From Cyprinodon diabolis (Eukaryota; Chordata; Actinopteri; Cyprinodontiformes; Cyprinodontidae): 64,000 bases of DNA. The notes below the pieces were generated by a model, which did no database searches, was not told where the DNA came from, and worked only from the letters and a program-made list of their open reading frames with translations. The position numbers were made by a program, and so were the translations under genes. The stretch is from NCBI GenBank assembly GCA_030533445.1, contig CM060073.1, forward strand, positions 43,350,428 through 43,414,427, in the 5' to 3' direction. Positions 49,298 to 63,900 of this stretch are shown one piece after another (position 1 is the first letter of the stretch; each line of letters opens with the position of its first letter).

Positions 49298-52200
49298 TTT
49301 CTTTTCTCACTTCAAACGCATTTTACGGGGACTTCGCATATTCAAAAACTCAGGAAAACGTGGCAGTAAATTGTCCCCCGCGTGAAATAGCCGGTCTATA
49401 ATGGAATCCAAAATGGCCGCCCCCAAATTACGCCACAGCGCCCCCTAACGTGAGTTGGGGGAAACTGTAAGTCCCAGAGATTTGAACTTTGGCACACAGG
49501 TAGATCACCTCAAATCATGAAAAAAAGTCTCTTGGAGGTATGCCCTAAAACCCACAGGAAGTCAGCCATTTTGGGTCAAAGTGCGATTTTTGGCCATTTT
49601 TCATTTTCGCTCATGTCGAACTTTAACGAACTCCTCCTAGGGATAATGAGCTATCGGCTTCAAACTCGGTCATTATGCAGTTAAGGCATTGGAGATTAAA
49701 AGTTATCAAAGGTTTTCGTTTTTGAGCATGTTTAAGGGGTCCCCAGGGGCCCCAAAGTTAGGGCACTTTTGAAGAATTTCAAAGTGGAATAACTTTTACA
49801 AAAAAAGTTCAAATCAAACCAAGTTAGGCAGTAAGGAGCCCCTTTGGGTGCTTGACCATACTGGATGGTCAAATGATGACATCATCTAAGCCCCGCCCCC
49901 TAAGGGAAGAAAGTCACTTTTTTCACTTGGGAGGGTCCCTTTCAGTCATATTAAACACCAGCACCTTGAAACTTTGTCAGATGATAGAAAACATGTTGGT
50001 CTAACTTCGTTTAAAGCACAAAGATTTTGAGTTAAATGGTGTTGCTATGGTGACCCGGCAAAGTCAGGTGTTTCGCCGTGATCATACTTTTGGCTCTCAT
50101 CTCCTCATAGATCCTTCAATCTGCACCAAAGTCACTAGGATGGAACTTGGTCCAAGCCCACACAAGAATCTAGGCCAATAATCGATGGGCGTGGCTTACT
50201 TTCTATACAGCGCCCCCTAGAAAAACTAAAACGACCAGCCCCAAGCCATGCAATGACTTAGGATTATGAAAGTTGGCACACATGTTAAACACCCCAGGAC
50301 CTACAAAAAAGCCTCTTGGACCCATGGTCTAAACCCCACAGGAAGTCGGCCATTTTTGATTGAAGTTCAAATTTTCACCGTAATTTTGCACTTTATAGCC
50401 TCTATATTTGAACGAACTCCTCCTACAGCTTTTGAGTCACAGGCTTCAAACTAACTCCAACTTGACTTGAGGCATTGGGGATCAAAATTTATCAAAGGAA
50501 TTTTTCTACATCAAAGCATGTGGGCGTGGCCAGGCGTCAAACTTGGTCATTAGGCAGGGAAACAAAGGGTAAGCCCCGTGCCATGTTATGACTGAGAGTT
50601 CTGAAACTTGGACCACTTATGTAACCCCTCAGGACCTACAAAAAAGTCTCTTGGGGCCATGGTCCAAATCACACAGGAAGTCGGCCATTTTGAATCAAAG
50701 AAATCCCTTTGCTTTCTTACCTTTGTGACCTATTTGAGCGAACTCCTCCTAGAGCTTTTGAGTTACACACTTTATATTCACCGTATAATGACTTGAGACA
50801 TTGGGGATCAAAAGTTATCAAAGGAATTTTTCTAAATCAAAGCATGTGGGCGTGGCCAAGCGCCAAACTTGGTCATTAGGCAGGGAAACAAAGGGTAAGC
50901 CCCGTGCCATGTTATGACTGAGAGTTCTGAAACTTGGACCACTTATGTAACCCCTCAGGACCTACAAAAAAGTCTCTTGGGCCCATGGTCTAAACCTCTC
51001 ATGAAGTCGGCCATTTTGAATCAAACGTCACCCTTATGAAAATAGAATCACTATGTTAAAATATTTCTAAAAAATCAGTCGTTTTCCCAAAAGAGCTAGG
51101 ACTTTTGGAATATATTCCTCTAATAGCTACTTGTATGACGGTAAACACAGCATAGCTCTTCTTAAAAGTCCGTCACTCTAATTTTTCAAAAGTTTGTGTT
51201 AACAGGAAATTGTTGTATTTCAAAAAGTTTTATAGCAATCGTAGCCAAATTTGGAATAGTTATTTATCCTTTGATTATAGAAAAGACTGCCAAGTTTGGC
51301 ATGAATCTATGCATGTTTGAGCATCTTATGGGGTTTTCAACTGCCGCAGTATATGGCATTCAAGTTTAAAGATTTTTCTTTCTTTAAATTATTTCATAAA
51401 TCATCTAAAAAAAATCTAGGACATGCAAGATGTGTTCCTTGACATTTGCGATTTTTTTCGGGATTTTATTGCAAACTATGGATTTTTTATGATTTTTTTT
51501 GTTTTGAGTAGAGTCGGCCATTTTGAATTACATTTCACCCTGTTGTGAAATCACGGACCTCTTTTCAAAAAATTGTATAAAATCAGCCTTTTATCCAAAT
51601 GAGCTAAAACTTTCAAAATACGTTCTTTACAAAGCCTGCTGTAAGCTGGTTACAATAGGAAAGCGCTTCTTTAAAGTCCGTCACTCTGATTTCTCAAAGG
51701 TTTGTGTTAACAGGAAATTGTTGTATCTCAAAAAGTTTTATAGCAATCCTAGCCAAATTTGGAACATTTATTTATCCTTTGATTATAGAAAAGACTGCCA
51801 AGTTTGGCGTGAATCTATGCATGTTTGAGCATCTTATGGGGTTTTCAACTGCCGCACTATAAGGCATTCACGTTTAAAGATTTTTCTTTCTTTAAATTAT
51901 TTAATAAATCATCTAAAAAAAATCTAGGACATGCGAGATGTGTTCCTTGACATTTGCGATTTTTTTCTGGATTTTATTTCAAAATATGGATTTTTTATGA
52001 TTTTTTTTTGTTTTGAGTAGAGTCGGCCATTTTGAATTACATTTCACCCTGTTGTGAAATCACGGACCTCTTTTCAAAAAATTGTATAAAATCAGTCTTT
52101 TATCCAAATGAGCTAATACTTTCAAAATACGTTCTTTCCAAAGCCTGCTGTAAGCTGGTTACAATAGCAAAGCGCTTTTTTAAAGTCTGTCACTCCTATT

Positions 52201-53869
52201 TTTCAAAAGTTTGTGTTAACAGGAAATTGTTATATCGCAAAAAGTTTTATAGCAATCCTAGCCAAATTTGGAACAGTTATTTATCCTTTGATTATAGAAA
52301 AGACTGCCAAGTTTGGCGTGAATCTATGCATGTTTGAGCATCTTATGGGGTTTTCAACTGCCGCAGTATATGGCATTCAAGTTTAAAGATTTTTCTTTCT
52401 TTAAATTATTTAATAAATCATCTAAAAAAAATCTAGGACATGCAAGATGTGTTCCTTGACATTTGTGATTTTTTTCGGGATTTTATTGCAAACTATGGAT
52501 TTTTAATGATTTTTTTTGTTTTGAGTAGAGTCGGCCATTTTGAATTACATTTTACCCTGTTGTAAAATCACGGACCTCTTTTCAAAAAATTGTATAAAAT
52601 CAGCCTTTTATCCAAATGAGCTAAAACTTTCAAAATACGTTCTTTACAAAGCCTGCTGTAAGCTGGTTACAATAGGAAAGCGCTTCTTTAAAGTCCGTCA
52701 CTCTGATTTCTCAAAAGTTTGTGTTAACAGGAAATTGTTGTATCTCAAAAAGTTTTATAGCAATCCTAGCCAAATTTGGAACATTCATTTATCCTTTGAT
52801 TATAGAAAAGACTGCCAAGTTTGGCGTACATCTATGCATGTTTGAGCATCTTATGGGGTTTTCAACTGCCGCAGTATAAGGCATTCACGTTTAAAGATTT
52901 TTCTTTCTTTAAATTATTTAATAAATCATCTAAAAAAAATCTAGGACATGCGAGATGTGTTCCTTGACATTTGCGATTTTTTTCTGGATTTTATTTCAAA
53001 ATATGGATTTTTTATGATTTTTTTTGTTTTGAGTAGAGTCGGCCATTTTGAATTACATTTCACCCTGTTGTGAAATCACGGACCTCTTTTCAAAAAATTG
53101 TATAAAATCAGCCTTTTATCCAAATGAGCTAATACTTTCAAAATACGTTATTTACAAAGCCTGCTGTAAGCTGGTTACAATAGCAAAGCGCTTCTTTGAA
53201 GTCTGTCACTCTGATTTTTCAAAAGTTTGTGTTAACAGGAAATTGTTGTATCGCAAAAAGTTTTATAGCAATCCTAGCCAAATTTGGAACAGTTATTTAT
53301 CCTTTGATTATAGAAAAGACTGCCAAGTTTGGCGTAAATCTATGCATGTTTGAGCATCTTATGAGGTTTTCAACTACCGCAGTATAAGGCATTCACGTTT
53401 AAAGATTTTTCTTTCTTTAAATTATTTAATAAATCATCTAAAAAAAATCTAGGACATGCGAGATGTGTTCCTTGACATTTGTGATTTTTTTCGGGATTTT
53501 ATTGCAAACTATGGATTTTTAATGATTTTTTTTGTTTTGAGTAGGGTGTATTACCGCTAACCGTGGATTTTGGCAGTGGTGTTTCTCCATCTTTTGAACA
53601 TATACTTTTGACCCACCACCTGAGATGGCCGCAGCATCTATCTCACAGATGAGATTCATCCCAGATATTATATTTTATCCCTAGTTTAACCCTTCCTGAC
53701 CAAAGCTGTGGTTGTCTCAGCAGGCCCAGAGGTAAAGCGTGGAACCCATTTTGCTGGGTCGGGAGGAGCAAGAAGGAGGCGGTCGCTTGGTTCCCGCGGT
53801 CGCAGCATACCAGGCGGTGTGAGCTGCGAGGGCCGCCCAATGCCACTTGTGGCTTTAATTATTATTATT
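49298..53869 (+). repeat. Macro-unit 6 (type B, 4,572 bp)
   Basis: Nearly identical to unit 5, including the shared TTGGCAGTGG and GTGTGAGCTG tail variants. It lacks the cassette at its right junction. Subrepeats at 51005-53544. Confidence 0.9.
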
Positions 53870-56800
53870 TTTCTTTTCTCACTTCAAACGCATTTTACGG
53901 GGACTTCGCATATTCAAAAACTCAGGAAAACGTGGCAGTAAATTGTCCCCCGCGTGAAATAGCCGGTCTATAATGGAATCCAAAATGGCCGCCCCCAAAT
54001 TACGCCACAGCGCCCCCTAACGTGAGTTGGGGGAAACTGTAAGTCCCAGAGATTTGAACTTTGGCACACAGGTAGATCACCTCAAATCATGAAAAAAAGT
54101 CTCTTGGAGGTATGCCCTAAAACCCACAGGAAGTCAGCCATTTTGGGTCAAAGTGCGATTTTTGGCCATTTTTCATTTTCGCTCATGTCGAACTTTAACG
54201 AACTCCTCCTAGGGATAATGAGCTATCGGCTTCAAACTCGGTCATTATGCAGTTAAGGCATTGGAGATTAAAAGTTATCAAAGGTTTTCGTTTTTGAGCA
54301 TGTTTAAGGGGTCCCCAGGGGCCCCAAAGTTAGGGCACTTTTGAAGAATTTCAAAGTGGAATAACTTTTACAAAAAAAGTTCAAATCAAACCAAGTTAGG
54401 CAGTAAGGAGCCCCTTTGGGTGCTTGACCATACTGGATGGTCAAATGATGACATCATCTAAGCCCCGCCCCCTAAGGGAAGAAAGTCACTTTTTTCACTT
54501 GGGAGGGTCCCTTTCAGTCATATTAAACACCAGCACCTTGAAACTTTGTCAGATGATAGAAAACATGTTGGTCTAACTTCGTTTAAAGCACAAAGATTTT
54601 GAGTTAAATGGTGTTGCTATGGTGACCCGGCAAAGTCAGGTGTTTCGCCGTGATCATACTTTTGGCTCTCATCTCCTCATAGATCCTTCAATCTGCACCA
54701 AAGTCACTAGGATGGAACTTGGTCCAAGCCCACACAAGAATCTAGGCCAATAATCGATGGGCGTGGCTTACTTTCTATACAGCGCCCCCTAGAAAAACTA
54801 AAACGACCAGCCCCAAGCCATGCAATGACTTAGGATTATGAAAGTTGGCACACATGTTAAACACCCCAGGACCTACAAAAAAGCCTCTTGGACCCATGGT
54901 CTAAACCCCACAGGAAGTCGGCCATTTTTGATTGAAGTTCAAATTTTCACCGTAATTTTGCACTTTATAGCCTCTATATTTGAACGAACTCCTCCTACAG
55001 CTTTTGAGTCACAGGCTTCAAACTAACTCCAACTTGACTTGAGGCATTGGGGATCAAAAGTTATCAAAGGAATTTTTCTACATCAAAGCATGTGGGCGTG
55101 GCCAGGCGTCAAACTTGGTCATTAGGCAGGGAAACAAAGGGTAAGCCCCGTGCCATGTTATGACTGAGAGTTCTGAAACTTGGACCACTTATGTAACCCC
55201 TCAGGACCTACAAAAAAGTCTCTTGGGGCCATGGTCCAAATCACACAGGAAGTCGGCCATTTTGAATCAAAGAAATCCCTTTGCTTTCTTACCTTTGTGA
55301 CCTATTTGAGCGAACTCCTCCTAGAGCTTTTGAGTTACACACTTTATATTCACCGTATAATGACTTGAGACATTGGGGATCAAAAGTTATCAAAGGAATT
55401 TTTCTAAATCAAAGCATGTGGGCGTGGCCAAGCGCCAAACTTGGTCATTAGGCAGGGAAACAAAGGGTAAGCCCCGTGCCATGTTATGACTGAGAGTTCT
55501 GAAACTTGGACCACTTATGTAACCCCTCAGGACCTACAAAAAAGTCTCTTGGGCCCATGGTCTAAACCTCTCATGAAGTCGGCCATTTTGAATCAAACGT
55601 CACCCTTATGAAAATAGAATCACTATGTTAAAATATTTCTAAAAAATCAGTCGTTTTCCCAAAAACGCTAGGACTTTTGGAATATATTCCTCTAATAGCT
55701 ACTTGTATGACGGTAAACACAGCATAGCTCTTCTTAAAAGTCCGTCACTCTAATTTTTCAAAAGTTTGTGTTAACAGGAAATTGTTGTATTTCAAAAAGT
55801 TTTAAAGCAATCGTAGCCAAATTTGGAATAGTTATTTATCCTTTGATTATAGAAAAGACTGCCAAGTTTGGCATGAATCTATGCATGTTTGAGCATCTTA
55901 TGGGGTTTTCAACTGCCGCAGTATATGGCATTCAAGTTTAAAGATTTTTCTTTCTTTAAATTATTTCATAAATCATCTAAAAAAAATCTAGGACATGCAA
56001 GATGTGTTCCTTGACATTTGCGATTTTTTTCGGGATTTTATTGCAAACTATGGATTTTTTATGATTTTTTTTGTTTTGAGTAGAGTCGGCCATTTTGAAT
56101 TACATTTCACCCTGTTGTGAAATCACGGACCTCTTTTCAAAAAATTGTATAAAATCAGCCTTTTATCCAAATGAGCTAAAACTTTCAAAATACGTTCTTT
56201 ACAAAGCCTGCTGTAAGCTGGTTACAATAGGAAAGCGCTTCTTTAAAGTCCGTCACTCTGATTTCTCAAAGGTTTGTGTTAACAGGAAATTGTTGTATCT
56301 CAAAAAGTTTTATAGCAATCCTAGCCAAATTTGGAACATTTATTTATCCTTTGATTATAGAAAAGACTGCCAAGTTTGGCGTGAATCTATGCATGTTTGA
56401 GCATCTTATGGGGTTTTCAACTGCCGCACTATAAGGCATTCACGTTTAAAGATTTTTCTTTCTTTAAATTATTTAATAAATCATCTAAAAAAAATCTAGG
56501 ACATGCGAGATGTGTTCCTTGACATTTGCGATTTTTTTCTGGATTTTATTTCAAAATATGGATTTTTTATGATTTTTTTTGTTTTGAGTAGAGTCGGCCA
56601 TTTTGAATTACATTTCACCCTGTTGTGAAATCACGGACCTCTTTTCAAAAAATTGTATAAAATCAGTCTTTTATCCAAATGAGCTAATACTTTCAAAATA
56701 CGTTCTTTCCAAAGCCTGCTGTAAGCTGGTTACAATAGCAAAGCGCTTTTTTAAAGTCTGTCACTCCTATTTTTCAAAAGTTTGTGTTAACAGGAAATTG

Positions 56801-58443
56801 TTATATCGCAAAAAGTTTTATAGCAATCCTAGCCAAATTTGGAACAGTTATTTATCCTTTGATTATAGAAAAGACTGCCAAGTTTGGCGTGAATCTATGC
56901 ATGTTTGAGCATCTTATGGGGTTTTCAACTGCCGCAGTATATGGCATTCAAGTTTAAAGATTTTTCTTTCTTTAAATTATTTAATAAATCATCTAAAAAA
57001 AATCTAGGACATGCAAGATGTGTTCCTTGACATTTGTGATTTTTTTCGGGATTTTATTGCAAACTATGGATTTTTAATGATTTTTTTTGTTTTGAGTAGA
57101 GTCGGCCATTTTGAATTACATTTTACCCTGTTGTAAAATCACGGACCTCTTTTCAAAAAATTGTATAAAATCAGCCTTTTATCCAAATGAGCTAAAACTT
57201 TCAAAATACGTTCTTTACAAAGCCTGCTGTAAGCTGGTTACAATAGGAAAGCGCTTCTTTAAAGTCCGTCACTCTGATTTCTCAAAAGTTTGTGTTAACA
57301 GGAAATTGTTGTATCTCAAAAAGTTTTATAGCAATCCTAGCCAAATTTGGAACATTCATTTATCCTTTGATTATAGAAAAGACTGCCAAGTTTGGCCTAC
57401 ATCTATGCATGTTTGAGCATCTTATGGGGTTTTCAACTGCCGCAGTATAAGGCATTCACGTTTAAAGATTTTTCTTTCTTTAAATTATTTAATAAATCAT
57501 CTAAAAAAAATCTAGGACATGCGAGATGTGTTCCTTGACATTTGCGATTTTTTTCTGGATTTTATTTCAAAATATGGATTTTTTATGATTTTTTTTGTTT
57601 TGAGTAGAGTCGGCCATTTTGAATTACATTTCACCCTGTTGTGAAATCACGGACCTCTTTTCAAAAAATTGTATAAAATCAGCCTTTTATCCAAATGAGC
57701 TAATACTTTCAAAATACGTTCTTTACAAAGCCTGCTGTAAGCTGGTTACAATAGCAAAGCGCTTCTTTGAAGTCTGTCACTCTGATTTTTCAAAAGTTTG
57801 TGTTAACAGGAAATTGTTGTATCGCAAAAAGTTTTATAGCAATCCTAGCCAAATTTGGAACAGTTATTTATCCTTTGATTATAGAAAAGACTGCCAAGTT
57901 TGGCGTAAATCTATGCATGTTTGAGCATCTTATGAGGTTTTCAACTGCCGCAGTATAAGGCATTCACGTTTAAAGATTTTTCTTTCTTTAAATTATTTAA
58001 TAAATCATCTAAAAAAAATCTAGGACATGCGAGATGTGTTCCTTGACATTTGCGATTTTTTTCGGGATTTTATTGCAAACTATGGATTTTTAATGATTTT
58101 TTTTGTTTTGAGTAGGGTGTATTACCGCTAACCGTGGATTTTGGCGGTGGTGTTTCTCCATCTTTTGAACATATACTTTTGACCCACCACCTGAGATGGC
58201 CGCAGCATCTATCTCACAGATGAGATTCATCCCAGATATTATATTTTATCCCTAGTTTAACCCTTCCTGACCAAAGCTGTGGTTGTCTCAGCAGGCCCAG
58301 AGGTAAAGCGTGGAACCCATTTTGCTGGGTCGGGAGGAGCAAGAAGGAGGCGGTCGCTTGGTTCCCGCGGTCGCAGCATACCAGGCGGTGCGAGCTGCGA
58401 GGGCCGCCCAATGCCACTTGTGGCTTTAATTATTATTATTATT
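53870..58443 (+). repeat. Macro-unit 7 (type B, 4,574 bp)
   Basis: Five 508-family copies (55577-58115). Its tail has TTGGCGGTGG and GTGCGAGCTG like type A. Carries AAAAACGCTAGG near 55,661, shared only with unit 9. Confidence 0.9.
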
Positions 58444-60985
58444 TTTCTTTTCTCACTTCAAACGCATTTTACGGGGACTTCGCATATTCAAAAACTCAGG
58501 AAAACGTGGCAGTAAATTGTCCCCCGCGTGAAATAGCCGGTCTATAATGGAATCCAAAATGGCCGCCCCCAAATTACGCCACAGCGCCCCCTAACGTGAG
58601 TTGGGGGAAACTGTAAGTCCCAGAGATTTGAACTTTGGCACACAGGTAGATCACCTCAAATCATGAAAAAAAGTCTCTTGGAGGTATGCCCTAAAACCCA
58701 CAGGAAGTCAGCCATTTTGGGTCAAAGTGCGATTTTTGGCCATTTTTCATTTTCGCTCATGTCGAACTTTAACGAACTCCTCCTAGGGATAATGAGCTAT
58801 CGGCTTCAAACTCGGTCATTATGCAGATAAGGCATTGGAGATTAAAAGTTATCAAAGGTTTTCGTTTTTGAGCATGTTTAAGGGGTCCCCAGGGGCCCCA
58901 AAGTTAGGGCACTTTTGAAGAATTTCAAAGTGGAATAACTTTTACAAAAAAAGTTCAAATCAAACCAAGTTTGGCAGTAAGGAGCCCCTTTGGGTGCTTG
59001 ACCATACTGGATGGTCAAATGATGACATCATATAAGCCCCGCCCCCTAAGGGAAGAAAGTCACTTTTTTCACTTGGGAGGGTCCCTTTCAGTCATATTAA
59101 ACACCAGCACCTTGAAACTTTGTCAGATGATAGAAAACATGTTGGTCTAACTTCGTTTAAAGCACAAAGATTTTGAGTTAAATGGTGTTGCTATGGTGAC
59201 CCGGCAAAGTCAGGTGTTTCGCCGTGATCATACTTTTGGCTCTCATCTCCTCATAGATCCTTCAATCTGCACCAAAGTCACTAGGATGGAACTTGGTCCA
59301 AGCCCACACAAGAATCTAGGCCAATAATCGATGGGCGTGGCTTACTTTCTATACAGCGCCCCCTAGAAAAACTAAAACGACCAGCCCCAAGCCATGCAAT
59401 GACTTAGGATTATGAAAGTTGGCACACATGTTAAACACCCCAGGACCTACAAAAAAGCCTCTTGGACCCATGGTCTAAACCCCACAGGAAGTCGGCCATT
59501 TTTGATTGAAGTTCAAATTTTCACCGTAATTTTGCACTTTATAGCCTCTATATTTGAACGAACTCCTCCTACAGCTTTTGAGTCACAGGCTTCAAACTAA
59601 CTCCAACTTGACTTGAGGCATTGGGGATCAAAAGTTATCAAAGGAATTTTTCTACATCAAAGCATGTGGGCGTGGCCAGGCGTCAAACTTGGTCATTAGG
59701 CAGGGAAACAAAGGGTAAGCCCCGTGCCATGTTATGACTGAGAGTTCTGAAACTTGGACCACTTATGTAACCCCTCAGGACCTACAAAAAAGTCTCTTGG
59801 GGCCATGGTCCAAATCACACAGGAAGTCGGCCATTTTGAATCAAAGAAATCCCTTTGCTTTCTTACCTTTGTGACCTATTTGAGCGAACTCCTCCTAGAG
59901 CTTTTGAGTTACACACTTTATATTCACCGTATAATGACTTGAGACATTGGGGATCAAAAGTTATCAAAGGAATTTTTCTAAATCAAAGCATGTGGGCGTG
60001 GCCAAGCGCCAAACTTGGTCATTAGGCAGGGAAACAAAGGGTAAGCCCCGTGCCATGTTATGACTGAGAGTTCTGAAACTTGGACCACTTATGTAACCCC
60101 TCAGGACCTACAAAAAAGTCTCTTGGGCCCATGGTCTAAACCTCTCATGAAGTCGGCCATTTTGAATCAAACGTCACCCTTATGAAAATAGAATCACTAT
60201 GTTAAAATATTTCTAAAAAATCAGTCGTTTTCCCAAAAGAGCTAGGACTTTTGGAATATATTCCTCTAATAGCTACTTGTTTGACGGTAAACACAGCATA
60301 GCTCTTCTTAAAAGTCCGTCACTCTAATTTTTCAAAAGTTTGTGTTAACAGGAAATTGTTGTATTTCAAAAAGTTTTATAGCAATCGTAGCCAAATTTGG
60401 AATAGTTATTTATCCTTTGATTATAGAAAAGACTGCCAAGTTTGGCATGAATCTATGCATGTTTGAGCATCTTATGGGGTTTTCAACTGCCGCAGTATAT
60501 GGCATTCAAGTTTAAAGATTTTTCTTTCTTTAAATTATTTCATAAATCATCTAAAAAAAATCTATGACATGCAAGATGTGTTCCTTGACATTTGCGATTT
60601 TTTTCGGGATTTTATTGAAAACTATGGATTTTTAATGATTTTTTTTGTTTTGAGTAGGGTGTATTACCGCTAACCGTGGATTTTGGCGGTGGTGTTTCTC
60701 CATCTTTTGAACATATACTTTTGACCCACCACCTGAGATGGCCGCAGCATCTATCTCACAGATGAGATTCATCCCAGATATTATATTTTATCCCTAGTTT
60801 AACCCTTCCTGACCAAAGCTGTGGTTGTCTCAGCAGGCCCAGAGGTAAAGCGTGGAACCCATTTTGCTGGGTCGGGAGGAGCAAGAAGGAGGCGGTCGCT
60901 TGGTTCCCGCGGTCGCAGCATACCAGGCGGTGCGAGCTGCGAGGGCCGCCCAATGCCACTTGTGGCTTTAATTATTATTATTATT
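58444..60985 (+). repeat. Macro-unit 8 (type B, short form, 2,542 bp)
   Basis: Complete head and body but only one 508-family copy (60151-60657), joined directly to the tail. It is 2,032 bp shorter than unit 7, exactly four 508-bp repeats. Has AAGTTTGGCAG near 58,967 where other B units have AAGTTAGGCAG. Confidence 0.93.
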
Positions 60986-63900
60986 TTTCTTTTCTCACTT
61001 CAAACGCATTTTACGGGGACTTCGCATATTCAAAAACTCAGGAAAACGTGGCAGTAAATTGTCCCCCGCGTGAAATAGCCGGTCTATAATGGAATCCAAA
61101 ATGGCCGCCCCCAAATTACGCCACAGCGCCCCCTAACGTGAGTTGGGGGAAACTGTAAGTCCCAGAGATTTGAACTTTGGCACACAGGTAGATCACCTCA
61201 AATCATGAAAAAAAGTCTCTTGGAGGTATGCCCTAAAACCCACAGGAAGTCAGCCATTTTGGGTCAAAGTGCGATTTTTGGCCATTTTTCATTTTCGCTC
61301 ATGTCGAACTTTAACGAACTCCTCCTAGGGATAATGAGCTATCGGCTTCAAACTCGGTCATTATGCAGTTAAGGCATTGGAGATTAAAAGTTATCAAAGG
61401 TTTTCGTTTTTGAGCATGTTTAAGGGGTCCCCAGGGGCCCCAAAGTTAGGGCACTTTTGAAGAATTTCAAAGTGGAATAACTTTTACAAAAAAAGTTCAA
61501 ATCAAACCAAGTTAGGCAGTAAGGAGCCCCTTTGGGTGCTTGACCATACTGGATGGTCAAATGATGACATCATCTAAGCCCCGCCCCCTAAGGGAAGAAA
61601 GTCACTTTTTTCACTTGGGAGGGTCCCTTTCAGTCATATTAAACACCAGCACCTTGAAACTTTGTCAGATGATAGAAAACATGTTGGTCTAACTTCGTTT
61701 AAAGCACAAAGATTTTGAGTTAAATGGTGTTGCTATGGTGACCCGGCAAAGTCAGGTGTTTCGCCGTGATCATACTTTTGGCTCTCATCTCCTCATAGAT
61801 CCTTCAATCTGCACCAAAGTCACTAGGATGGAACTTGGTCCAAGCCCACACAAGAATCTAGGCCAATAATCGATGGGCGTGGCTTATTTTCTATACAGCG
61901 CCCCCTAGAAAAACTAAAACGACCAGCCCCAAGCCATGCAATGACTTAGGATTATGAAAGTTGGCACACATGTTAAACACCCCAGGACCTACAAAAAAGC
62001 CTCTTGGACCCATGGTCTAAACCCCACAGGAAGTCGGCCATTTTTGATTGAAGTTCAAATTTTCACCGTAATTTTGCACTTTATAGCCTCTATATTTGAA
62101 CGAACTCCTCCTACAGCTTTTGAGTCACAGGCTTCAAACTAACTCCAACTTGACTTGAGGCATTGGGGATCAAAAGTTATCAAAGGAATTTTTCTACATC
62201 AAAGCATGTGGGCGTGGCCAGGCGTCAAACTTGGTCATTAGGCAGGGAAACAAAGGGTAAGCCCCGTGCCATGTTATGACTGAGAGTTCTGAAACTTGGA
62301 CCACTTATGTAACCCCTCAGGACCTACAAAAAAGTCTCTTGGGGCCATGGTCCAAATCACACAGGAAGTCGGCCATTTTGAATCAAAGAAATCCCTTTGC
62401 TTTCTTACCTTTGTGACCTATTTGAGCGAACTCCTCCTAGAGCTTTTGAGTTACACACTTTATATTCACCGTATAATGACTTGAGACATTGGGGATCAAA
62501 AGTTATCAAAGGAATTTTTCTAAATCAAAGCATGTGGGCGTGGCCAAGCGCCAAACTTGGTCATTAGGCAGGGAAACAAAGGGTAAGCCCCGTGCCATGT
62601 TATGACTGAGAGTTCTGAAACTTGGACCACTTATGTAACCCCTCAGGACCTACAAAAAAGTCTCTTGGGCCCATGGTCTAAACCTCTCATGAAGTCGGCC
62701 ATTTTGAATCAAACGTCACCCTTATGAAAATAGAATCACTATGTTAAAATATTTCTAAAAAATCAGTCGTTTTCCCAAAAACGCTAGGACTTTTGGAATA
62801 TATTCCTCTAATAGCTACTTGTATGACGGTAAACACAGCATAGCTCTTCTTAAAAGTCCGTCACTCTAATTTTTCAAAAGTTTGTGTTAACAGGAAATTG
62901 TTGTATTTCAAAAAGTTTTATAGCAATCGTAGCCAAATTTGGAATAGTTATTTATCCTTTGATTATAGAAAAGACTGCCAAGTTTGGCATGAATCTATGC
63001 ATGTTTGAGCATCTTATGGGGTTTTCAACTGCCGCAGTATATGGCATTCAAGTTTAAAGATTTTTCTTTCTTTAAATTATTTCATAAATCATCTAAAAAA
63101 AATCTAGGACATGCAAGATGTGTTCCTTGACATTTGCGATTTTTTTCGGGATTTTATTGCAAACTATGGATTTTTTATGATTTTCTTTGTTTTGAGTAGA
63201 GTCGGCCATTTTGAATGACATTTCACCCTGTTGTGAAATCACGGACCTCTTTTCAAAAAATTGTATAAAATCAGCCTTTTATCAAAATGAGCTAAAACTT
63301 TCAAAATACGTTCTTTACAAAGCCTGCTGTAAGCTGGTTACAATAGGAAAGCGCTTCTTTAAAGTCCGTCACTCTGATTTCTCAAAGGTTTGTGTTAACA
63401 GGAAATTGTTGTATCTCAAAAAGTTTTATAGCAATCCTAGCCAAATTTGGAACATTTATTTATCCTTTGATTATAGAAAAGACTGCCAAGTTTGGCGTGA
63501 ATCTATGCATGTTTGAGCATCTTATGGGGTTTTCAACTGCCGCACTATAAGGCATTCACGTTTAAAGATTTTTCTTTCTTTAAATTATTTAATAAATCAT
63601 CTAAAAAAAATCTAGGACATGCCAGATGTGTTCCTTGACATTTGCGATTTTTTTCTGGATTTTATTTCAAAATATGGATTTTTTATGATTTTTTTTGTTT
63701 TGAGTAGAGTCGGCCATTTTGAATTACATTTCACCCTGTTGTGAAATCACGGACCTCTTTTCAAAAAATTGTATAAAATCAGTCTTTTATCCAAATGAGC
63801 TAATACTTTCAAAATACGTTCTTTCCAAAGCCTGCTGTAAGCTGGTTACAATAGCAAAGCGCTTTTTTAAAGTCTGTCACTCCTATTTTTCAAAAGTTTG

